A stretch of DNA of 5,665 bases from Vulcanimicrobiota bacterium (lineage in GTDB: Bacteria > Vulcanimicrobiota > Vulcanimicrobiia > Vulcanimicrobiales > Vulcanimicrobiaceae), in contig JAFAHB010000016.1 in assembly GCA_019237435.1 (NCBI GenBank), positions 1 through 5,665 of the forward strand, read 5' to 3'. The notes under the pieces were generated by a model. It was not told the origin of the DNA. It worked only from the letters and a program-made list of their open reading frames with translations, and made no database searches. Below are positions 1-5,388 of the stretch, piece by piece (within the stretch, counting starts at the first letter, position 1; every line of letters begins with the position of its first letter). Made by a program: the position numbers and the translations under genes.

Positions 1-599
1 TACGAGCGAAGATGGAATCCGGACTCGATTACATTCGGCTCTCCGATTTCGGCACGACCTCTGCCGACGAAATTCGCAAGGCGCTTCTCGATGGCCGCGC
101 GCGCGGGGCTCGCGGTTACATCCTCGACCTTCGCGACAATGGCGGCGGCTTGCTCGATGCAGCGGTCGAAATTTCCAGCTTCTTCATCCCGCAGGGCACG
201 ATCGTCTCGACGATTCGGCGAGACGGCACGCGAACCAGCGAAGACGCTCTCGGCGATGCGATCGGCGGCCTTCGCCCGTTGGCGGTGCTCGTGAACAAGT
301 ACACGGCGAGCGCTTCGGAGATTACCGCCGGAGCGCTGCAAGACTACCGGCTCGCGACGCTCGTCGGCACGCGTACCTTTGGAAAGGGCGTAGTCCAGAG
401 CATCTTCCCGCTCCCTGACGAAGGCGCGCTGAAGATCACGACCGCCCGCTACCTCACGCCGGCGGGGCGAGACATTCAGCACCACGGCATCGAACCCGAC
501 GTGCTCGTCGACCAAGATACCAATCCTGCGCTAATCGACACCCCGGCCGACAAGCAGCTGGCTGCGGCCAAGGCACGATTGGAGCTTTCCATCCGTTGA
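1..599 (+). CDS. S41 family C-terminal processing peptidase, 5' end missing
   Basis: This is the C-terminal protease domain of a CtpA/Prc-type serine endopeptidase, a family that trims or degrades exported proteins near their C-termini. The frame is open to the left edge. An in-frame ATG at 12 is not the true start: the codons around it read Lys-Met just before GLDYIRLSDF, which lines up with EKMLPGKIGYIALTVF inside the downstream paralogue. The substrate-binding and PDZ parts must therefore lie upstream, outside the window. The conserved LDLRDNGGG motif is at 123-149. The predicted catalytic serine is the first Ser of TASASEI (codon 309-311), with Lys in TFGKG 25 residues later (384-386) and Gln four residues after that (396-398), the spacing known from CtpB, Prc and D1 protease. 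It ends in TGA and the next S41 gene starts 19 bp later on the same strand, suggesting co-transcription. The family call is firm; the physiological substrate is unknown. Confidence 0.95.
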   Translation, partial: RAKMESGLDYIRLSDFGTTSADEIRKALLDGRARGARGYILDLRDNGGGLLDAAVEISSFFIPQGTIVSTIRRDGTRTSEDALGDAIGGLRPLAVLVNKYTASASEITAGALQDYRLATLVGTRTFGKGVVQSIFPLPDEGALKITTARYLTPAGRDIQHHGIEPDVLVDQDTNPALIDTPADKQLAAAKARLELSIR

Positions 600-618
600 T
601 AGCATTGGAATCCTAAGA

Positions 619-1980
619 ATGAAGCGTTTTTTCTCGCTAATTGCAGCGGTCGCGCTGAGCGCCGGCCTTATCGAGCTTTCCGTCGCCTCAGCGGCCCAAG
701 CGCCGCAACTGCCGACGATGGAGGCCGGCGAAATCTCGACCAGCTACGGCTATCTGACCGATAACTTTTATAAGAAGGTCGATCCGCAAGTCGTGCTCGA
801 CTCGGTTCGCACGCAGCTGCTCGGCGCAATGCGCACGGCCGGCGTCAAGCACGCGGAGCTACCCGCCATGCACGCAAGCGACGCGGCGTCTTCGAACGTT
901 CGTTCAATCGATCGGGAGATCGAAGTCGCCGACGCCGAGTCCAAGTCGAAGTTCACACTGCACGATCTCACCTACGTTGCGCTCGACGGGATGATGAAAT
1001 CCGTCTCCGATCGCTACACCGTCTTCATGAGCCCTAAGGAGTTCGCCGGCTTGAATCAAGGGCTCGACGGCGGAGATTTCGGCGGCACCGGAATCGTCAT
1101 TCAGATTGACGACAAGACGAAGTACATTTCGGTTGAGAACGTCGTACCAAACGGACCCGCCGACAAGGCGGGGATCGAGCAAGACGATCTCATCACCACG
1201 ATCGACGGCGCCTCGACCAAAGGCATGAGCCTTGCGGCGGCCAGCGGCAAGCTTCGCGGCAAAGAAGGCACGAAAGTGACGCTGACCGTTACTCGCGACG
1301 GAGCGGCTCCGTCGCCGCCGATTACAATCACGCGCGCAAAAATCCATCAACTCAGCGTCTACGAAAAGATGCTTCCCGGAAAAATCGGCTACATCGCACT
1401 CACGGTCTTCGGCCGGGACACCGGGTCGGAGCTGGATACCGCGCTCGATCGGCTCCAGAAGCAAGGCGCCCGCGCGCTCGTGCTCGATCTGCGCGACAAC
1501 GGCGGCGGTTATCTCGAAGCGGCGGTCGCGGTGAGTTCGAAATTCATCTCCAGCGGCCCGATCGTCTCGGTCGAATCGCGCGCATCCAACGTCACCACGT
1601 TGGATGCCGACGACACCGCTATCAACCCGCTTCCTTTGGTCGTGCTGGTCAACGGCTACACGGCCTCGGCTTCGGAGATCACGTCGGGCGCCATCCAGGA
1701 CAGCAGCGTCGGAACGATCATGGGAACCAAGACCTTCGGCAAGGGCGTCGTCCAGACGATCATCCCTCTACCCGACGGCAGCGCCATCAAAGTAACGACG
1801 GCGCGGTATCTCACGCCGCGTAACCGGGACATCAACCATCTCGGTATAACGCCCGACGTCGTTGTGAGTGAGAACAAGCACCCGCAGTTCGGCCAGCCGT
1901 CGAAAGACGAGCAACTCGCCCACGCCCTTCAGTATTTGGATGATAAGTTAGCCCACCAAACCCTCGAAGACGGCGGCTAG
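619..1980 (+). CDS. S41 family C-terminal processing peptidase (CtpA-like), exported, complete
   Basis: A 453-residue carboxyl-terminal processing protease. Residues 1-25 form a Sec-type signal peptide (basic MKRFF, hydrophobic core, possible cleavage after VASA at 25 or AQA at 28), so it should act outside the cytoplasmic membrane. An N-terminal helical region leads to the family-typical SDRYTVFMSPKEF (130-142). A PDZ domain follows at about 153-228, with the GGTGIVI peptide-binding loop and GPADKAGI. The protease core begins near 255 with LDLRDNGGG at 289-297. Predicted catalytic residues are Ser350 (TASASEI), Lys375 (TFGKG) and Gln379, with the canonical 25 and 4 residue spacings, so it should be active. 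The ATG start is supported by the signal peptide placed directly at it; the ribosome site is weak (GGAA at 607-610). From YTASASEI to GKGVVQ it matches the preceding protein at 24 of 33 positions, consistent with tandem duplication. Residues about 65-112 look longer than this region usually is in the family. Confidence 0.96.
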   Translation: MKRFFSLIAAVALSAGLIELSVASAAQAPQLPTMEAGEISTSYGYLTDNFYKKVDPQVVLDSVRTQLLGAMRTAGVKHAELPAMHASDAASSNVRSIDREIEVADAESKSKFTLHDLTYVALDGMMKSVSDRYTVFMSPKEFAGLNQGLDGGDFGGTGIVIQIDDKTKYISVENVVPNGPADKAGIEQDDLITTIDGASTKGMSLAAASGKLRGKEGTKVTLTVTRDGAAPSPPITITRAKIHQLSVYEKMLPGKIGYIALTVFGRDTGSELDTALDRLQKQGARALVLDLRDNGGGYLEAAVAVSSKFISSGPIVSVESRASNVTTLDADDTAINPLPLVVLVNGYTASASEITSGAIQDSSVGTIMGTKTFGKGVVQTIIPLPDGSAIKVTTARYLTPRNRDINHLGITPDVVVSENKHPQFGQPSKDEQLAHALQYLDDKLAHQTLEDGG

Positions 1981-1985
1981 AACTC

Positions 1986-2072
1986 CTCATTTAGCGCAGA
2001 GCGGTGTCGGCTGGGGCCTCGATTACGTCAGTAAACTTCGGCCCCAGCCTCCTTGCGCTGCATCTAAATGAG
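1986..2072. repeat. Long bulged inverted repeat between convergent genes
   Basis: The arms pair in three blocks. CTCATTTA (1986-1993) pairs with TAAATGAG (2065-2072). GCGCA (1994-1998) pairs with TGCGC (2054-2058), leaving six bases (2059-2064) bulged on one side. GGCTGGGGCC (2009-2018) pairs perfectly with GGCCCCAGCC (2040-2049). The 21-base apical loop contains TTAC-GTCA-GTAA (2024-2035 region), which can form a further 4-bp tip. An asymmetric internal loop of 10 and 4 bases separates the lower and upper stems. It lies just after the S41 stop codon and before the end of the ribonuclease gene, so RNA from either strand could fold this way. No T-run follows the GC-rich stem in either direction, so it is not a standard intrinsic terminator. 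It could be a REP-like or MITE-like element, a 3'-end stabilising hairpin, or a structured RNA. Confidence 0.8.
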
Positions 2073-2079
2073 AACTTCT
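2049..2079 (-). repeat. 31-bp direct repeat, copy 1
   Basis: On the plus strand this reads CTCCT, one variable base, GCGCTGCATCTAAA, one variable base, GA, three variable bases, CTTCT. It matches copy 2, which starts 52 bp downstream, at 26 of 31 positions, including an uninterrupted 14-base core at 2055-2068. Its left part is also the right arm of the large inverted repeat. The left arm of that hairpin (1986-1998) is an inverted partial copy lacking six bases (the complement of TGCAT with one flanking base). The minus orientation is chosen only because that reading gives TTTAGATGCAGCGC followed by AGGAG; true polarity is unknown. Confidence 0.75.
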
Positions 2080-2100
2080 ACAGCAAACAGATGCCCTCGG

Positions 2101-2131
2101 CTCCTAGCGCTGCATCTAAACGATGGCTTCT
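2101..2131 (-). repeat. 31-bp direct repeat, copy 2, reaching the ribonuclease stop codon
   Basis: Second copy of the repeat, with the 14-base core GCGCTGCATCTAAA at 2107-2120 and the flanking CTCCT and CTTCT blocks kept at the same distances. The differences from copy 1 are at five positions (2106, 2121, 2124-2126). The last base is the final base of the TAA stop of the minus-strand ribonuclease gene (2133-2131), so the element sits immediately against that gene's 3' end. GATGC at 2090-2094 can pair with GCATC at 2112-2116 inside this copy, giving a small second hairpin. Confidence 0.75.
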
Positions 2132-4617
2132 TAAGATTTTTTGCGCGATGTTGTCGTTGAGGTTTTTCGTTTGCGCGCGGGCTTTTTTGGCTGCGCAGCG
2201 GTTTTTCGCGTGCGGCGCGGCTTCGGCTCCGGTGCCGGAAGGGCAAGCGCGCTTGCCGCTCCCTCCAGCTCTCCGGCGACTTGGGCTTGGGTGCGCGGCG
2301 TTCGGCGCCGGCGGGCCGGCTTCGTAGGCTTCGGCTCTTCGACCGGCACCGAGAGGCTTGGCGGGGGCGCTTCGACCGCAGGCGGTTGAGCTTCTTCGAG
2401 CGGTGCGATTGCGCGCGAAGGCTCGCGGGGTGAAGTCGTGCCGGTCGCGTGAGCGGCGCCGTCCGGCGAGACCTCGAAAATATGCCGGTCGGGCATCGCG
2501 GCACCTCCCCTGCCCCGGCGCCCGCGCCGGCGGCGACGCCGGCGGCGATGGCCGCTGCCGTCGGCCGAGAGCGGAATCTCGCTCGGTGCCGGTGGGGCGG
2601 ATTCGGGAACGACCGCGTCGGTAATGGGGGCGTCCTCGCGACCACGTCCCCGACGGCGGCGGCGACGTTTGCGACGTCCGTCGGTCGCCGTCTGCTGCAC
2701 CGCGCCCTCGGCAATGATGATCGCATCGGGTTGAGCCTCTCCCTTGCGCTCCGCCCGCAACGCCTTGTCCTGTTCTTCCTCCTCCTCGGTGGCGGCCGAT
2801 ATTCCGATGGGAGCACGCGACGCCGACTGGCGCGCCGCATCCTCGGCAAGCTCCCGAAGTTGCCGCGTCTGCTCTGCGGCCGAAATCTCCGCGCGGCGCG
2901 GACGCCGCTTCCGGCGCGGCTTGGCTCCCGCCGTGACGAGCTCGGCGAGCACGTAATCCTCTGCGTCGTCCACATCGATGATGCGAATGCGCGCAAAGTT
3001 GCCCGCATTGGCCGCCGCGTTTTCAACCTCGACGAGATGCCCTTCGATGACCGCCGCCGCTGAAGTTTGATTCGGTAAGCGCCCCGGAAGCAACTCGACG
3101 TCGTGCTCGTCGCCGACGCGCACCGGATACGGCTGATGGTCCTTGAAGCCGGCGACGACTTCGATCCGAGCCTTTTCCGGATGAATCATCGGATCGACCC
3201 GAACGTGAATCGGCGCGCCGATGAATCGAGCCAGCTCGTCGCACTCCTCCTCGTACCAGTACTCCATTTGAACGGCGACCGTGGGCGCGACGTGGACAAC
3301 GACGTCGCCTGCCAAACCGTGCGCGGCTTGGCCGCGAATTTGCCGGAACGTCTCGATCGCGACCGATTGCGCCGACATCACGCTGCCCATGCCGGCACAG
3401 GTCGGGCACGCGCCTCGCAGCTGGCTGCCGAGATCCCTGCCGATGCGCTTGCGGGTAAACTCGAGCAGGCCGAGGTTCGAGAACGACTGAATCGTCGCGC
3501 GCGTGCGATCCCTTCGCAGGTGTTCCTCCATCGTCTTGACGACTCTCTCGCGCGACGATTCGGAAGACATGTCGATGAAGTCGACGACGACGATGCCGCC
3601 GATGTCGCGCAATCTTACCTGACGCGCGATTTCCTCCGCGGCCTCGATATTCGTTTTGAGAATCGTGTCCTCGAGGTTTCGACCGCCGGTGAATTTGCCG
3701 GAATTGACGTCGATGACGGTCAGCGCCTCGGTTGATTCGATCACGATCGAAGCACCTGACGGCAAGTTGATCTTCGGCTTCATGAGCTTCTGCAGCTCGT
3801 CGCCGATCTTGAAGTCGTCGAAGAGCGAACGACCGGAGTCGTAATGCTCGAGGCGACCGATATACTGCGGCCCCAGCAGCTGGAGAAGGTCGCGTACTTT
3901 GCGATACTCCTCCTCGTCGTCGATCAGAACGCGCTCGACGTCGGCGGTGACGAAGTCGCGCGCAGCCTTGTAGACTAAGTTCATGTCCTTGTGCAGCAGC
4001 GACGGAGACGGCGCGCGCTTATACGTCTCGAGTATTCCGTGCCACATCCGAATGAGCACGCCGAGATCGGCGATCAGCTCGGCCTCGCTCGCCCCGGCGG
4101 CGGCCGTTCGCACGACCGTGGCCATGCCTTCAGGCCGAATGCGCTTCATCACACCCTTGAGCCGGTTGCGTTCGTCGACGGACTCGATCTTGCGAGAGAC
4201 GCCGGAGTACTTGCCCGTCGGCATCAGTATCAAGTATCGCCCGGGAAGCGAGATGTTCGTCGAGATCCGCGCGCCCTTGAGGCCGCGCGGCTCCTTGACG
4301 ATCTGCACTAAGACGTCATCGCCGCGCTTGACCTTCTCGCTGATCGTGAATCCGCTATGCCCTTGAGTAATCTCGACGTCGCCGATGTTAAGCGGTTGCT
4401 TGTTGATGTCGTCGACGTAAAGAAAGGCATTTCGCCCAAGGCCGATATCGACGAACGCGGCGCCCATGCCGGGCAGCACGTTCTGAACCTTTCCTTTGTA
4501 AATCGAGCCGATGACTTTCTCTTCGCGCTCGATGTAGAGTTCGGCTAAGGCGCCGTCCTCGAGTATGGCGACCCGATTTTCCCACGGGTCGCTCGAGATC
4601 AGTATCTCGCTCGACAA
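2131..4617 (-). CDS. rne: RNase E/G family endoribonuclease with long Arg-rich tail
   Basis: An 828-residue single-strand-specific endoribonuclease for mRNA decay and rRNA/tRNA processing in the cytoplasm. The order is: a start typical of the family (EILISSDPWENRVAILEDG); S1 domain at about 36-120; 5' sensor region with Arg170-Thr171; DNase I-like catalytic domain with Asp303 and Asn305 in VIDVNSG and Asp346 in VVDFIDM, the Mg-binding positions of E. coli RNase E; and the zinc link CPTC (Cys404, Cys407). A small domain follows, then a segment at about 497-561 that looks TRAM-like (VRVGDEHDVEL to VLAELV). Residues 563-828 are low-complexity, with Arg/Lys clusters at 566-575, 648-660, 690-704, 768-776 and 800-828 and an acidic run near 611-615; this resembles the non-catalytic RNA/protein-binding half of RNase E more than the short RNase G. 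The TTG start at 4617-4615 is supported by the conserved N-terminus and by AGAGGA four bases upstream. The position near a rodA-like gene also fits rng, so the symbol is tentative; the family is certain. Confidence 0.97.
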   Translation of the reverse strand: MSSEILISSDPWENRVAILEDGALAELYIEREEKVIGSIYKGKVQNVLPGMGAAFVDIGLGRNAFLYVDDINKQPLNIGDVEITQGHSGFTISEKVKRGDDVLVQIVKEPRGLKGARISTNISLPGRYLILMPTGKYSGVSRKIESVDERNRLKGVMKRIRPEGMATVVRTAAAGASEAELIADLGVLIRMWHGILETYKRAPSPSLLHKDMNLVYKAARDFVTADVERVLIDDEEEYRKVRDLLQLLGPQYIGRLEHYDSGRSLFDDFKIGDELQKLMKPKINLPSGASIVIESTEALTVIDVNSGKFTGGRNLEDTILKTNIEAAEEIARQVRLRDIGGIVVVDFIDMSSESSRERVVKTMEEHLRRDRTRATIQSFSNLGLLEFTRKRIGRDLGSQLRGACPTCAGMGSVMSAQSVAIETFRQIRGQAAHGLAGDVVVHVAPTVAVQMEYWYEEECDELARFIGAPIHVRVDPMIHPEKARIEVVAGFKDHQPYPVRVGDEHDVELLPGRLPNQTSAAAVIEGHLVEVENAAANAGNFARIRIIDVDDAEDYVLAELVTAGAKPRRKRRPRRAEISAAEQTRQLRELAEDAARQSASRAPIGISAATEEEEEQDKALRAERKGEAQPDAIIIAEGAVQQTATDGRRKRRRRRRGRGREDAPITDAVVPESAPPAPSEIPLSADGSGHRRRRRRRRGRRGRGGAAMPDRHIFEVSPDGAAHATGTTSPREPSRAIAPLEEAQPPAVEAPPPSLSVPVEEPKPTKPARRRRTPRTQAQVAGELEGAASALALPAPEPKPRRTRKTAAQPKKPARKRKTSTTTSRKKS

Positions 4618-4734
4618 GTTGTCCTCTAGTTGTGGAGCTCAGCGGGGCAGCGCCAGGCGCCGCCTCAAGCGAGCTCGCGAAAAAATCTTTACGTGCGGGC
4701 TGTTCCGGGGCGCACCGGGCAGAACCTGCCCAGG
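4618..4734. promoter_or_regulatory. Divergent intergenic region between ribonuclease and methyltransferase
   Basis: If the methyltransferase starts at GTG 4735, these 117 bp must carry the promoters or leaders of both divergent genes. Visible elements are a perfect 10-bp palindrome GCGAGCTCGC (4669-4678), an adjoining A6 tract (4680-4685) in a small AT-rich patch, and a hairpin GGGCAG-AAC-CTGCCC (4717-4731) just before the GTG. I could not find a convincing -35/-10 pair on either strand, so the regulatory role is inferred from position only. The methyltransferase frame is open through the whole region, so part of it could instead be coding. Confidence 0.35.
4622..4627 (-). promoter_or_regulatory. 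Ribosome binding site for the RNase E/G gene
   Basis: On the minus strand AGAGGA is followed by CAAC and then the TTG codon at 4617-4615. This purine-rich match at short spacing supports the TTG as the start; no ATG in frame fits the conserved N-terminal sequence better. It also lies immediately next to a TTG at 4630 on the plus strand that could open the methyltransferase frame, which argues against that TTG as the methyltransferase start. Confidence 0.6.
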
Positions 4735-5388
4735 GTGACCGGCAATGGCCGCGCTGCCGGACGGCGCTTCGACCGCGACCACGGCGTCACGACGCAGGCG
4801 CTCTTCTTTTTGAGCCAGCTCGGAGACGCCGGCGGCCCGGCGTACGCGCGCGCAACTCACTACGAACCGGTCCCGGTCCGGTCGTTTCGAGCGCTGCTGT
4901 CGCACGTTCCGGAGCCGTTCCTCCGGACGTCGGTCTTCGTTGACGTCGGCTCGGGTATGGGTCGCGCGGTCCTGCTCGCTTCCGAATATCCATTTAAGCA
5001 GGTCCTCGGCATCGAGCTCTCGCCATCGCTGCACGCGATCGCCCAGACCAATCTCTCGAGTGCGGCCGACATCCCAACGCGATGCAGGGACGTCCGCCTT
5101 CGTTGCGGCGACGCGCGGCGCGCGCGATTCCCAAAGGGCGACCTCGTCATCTTTCTCTTCAATCCATTCGACGACGAAGCGTTGCGCTGCGTACTCGATC
5201 GAATTTTGTCGTCGCGTTCGGACTGGGACGAGGTGCTGCTGCTCTATTACGTACCAGTCCATCGCGACGTGCTGTTGGAGCGCGAGAGCGAGACGGTAGC
5301 CGAGCCGGCCGAGGGGCTCGTTACGCGTTTCCCAGCACGTCGCGGTCTTTTTGCGAATAAATGTTCAGCAGGATGCCGATCGCGATGA
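4735..5388 (+). CDS. Class I SAM-dependent methyltransferase, substrate unknown
   Basis: A Rossmann-fold methyltransferase. It begins with the FDRDHGVTT block, then YEPVPVRSFRALL, and motif I VFVDVGSGMG (nucleotides about 4933-4962), the SAM-binding glycine loop. The acidic residue of GIELS ends strand 2 and should contact the SAM ribose. CGDAR and the FNPF motif (about 5158-5169) follow where the substrate-side NPPF-like motif of N-methyltransferases usually lies, then a VPVHRDVL strand. This layout matches a widespread family of uncharacterised methyltransferases; the acceptor cannot be told. The start is uncertain: in-frame candidates are GTG 4735, GTG 4693 and TTG 4630, none with a good ribosome site. 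GTG 4735 is chosen because it leaves room for divergent promoters and keeps the conserved part. The last 22 or so residues are encoded antisense to the end of the rodA-like gene, a 68-bp tail-to-tail overlap, and show no family conservation that I recognise. Confidence 0.85.
   Translation: MTGNGRAAGRRFDRDHGVTTQALFFLSQLGDAGGPAYARATHYEPVPVRSFRALLSHVPEPFLRTSVFVDVGSGMGRAVLLASEYPFKQVLGIELSPSLHAIAQTNLSSAADIPTRCRDVRLRCGDARRARFPKGDLVIFLFNPFDDEALRCVLDRILSSRSDWDEVLLLYYVPVHRDVLLERESETVAEPAEGLVTRFPARRGLFANKCSAGCRSR

Noticed and set aside
12..599. A complete short S41 protein starting at ATG 12
   Set aside because: The frame is open to the window edge, and the residues around ATG 12 align to the middle of the neighbouring full-length paralogue, so the gene is cut by the window rather than short.
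904..1464. 186-codon open frame on the minus strand inside the second S41 gene
   Set aside because: Antisense to the PDZ and protease region of a clear gene; no motif seen.
2009..2049. Rho-independent terminator for the S41 pair or the ribonuclease
   Set aside because: The 10-bp GC-rich stem is good, but the loop is 21 bases and no T-run follows on either strand. The T6 at 2137-2142 lies inside the ribonuclease coding region with no stem directly before it on the plus strand.
2049..2131. Small CRISPR array
   Set aside because: Only two imperfect direct copies (26 of 31 matching) with a 21-bp gap, and no cas gene in view; the inverted third copy is also unlike an array.
2004..2327. 107-codon open frame on the plus strand starting in the intergenic repeat
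   Set aside because: Begins inside the inverted repeat and runs antisense into the ribonuclease tail; no domain or ribosome site is evident.
2064..3026. Long Arg/Ser/Pro-rich open frame on the minus strand (about 320 codons) in another frame of the ribonuclease tail
   Set aside because: It overlaps the well-supported RNase E/G tail, has a low-complexity composition produced by GC-rich codons read out of frame, and shows no recognisable domain.
2449..3063. 204-codon open frame on the plus strand opposite the ribonuclease tail
   Set aside because: Antisense shadow of an Arg-rich coding region, with no family resemblance or plausible ribosome site.
3103..3735. 210-codon open frame on the plus strand opposite the ribonuclease catalytic domain
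   Set aside because: It is antisense to the most conserved part of RNase E/G, has no recognisable motif, and is the kind of long antisense frame expected at high GC3.
4639..5262. 207-codon open frame on the minus strand opposite the methyltransferase
   Set aside because: The plus frame carries clear methyltransferase motifs (DVGSGMG, GIELS, FNPF); the minus frame has none.
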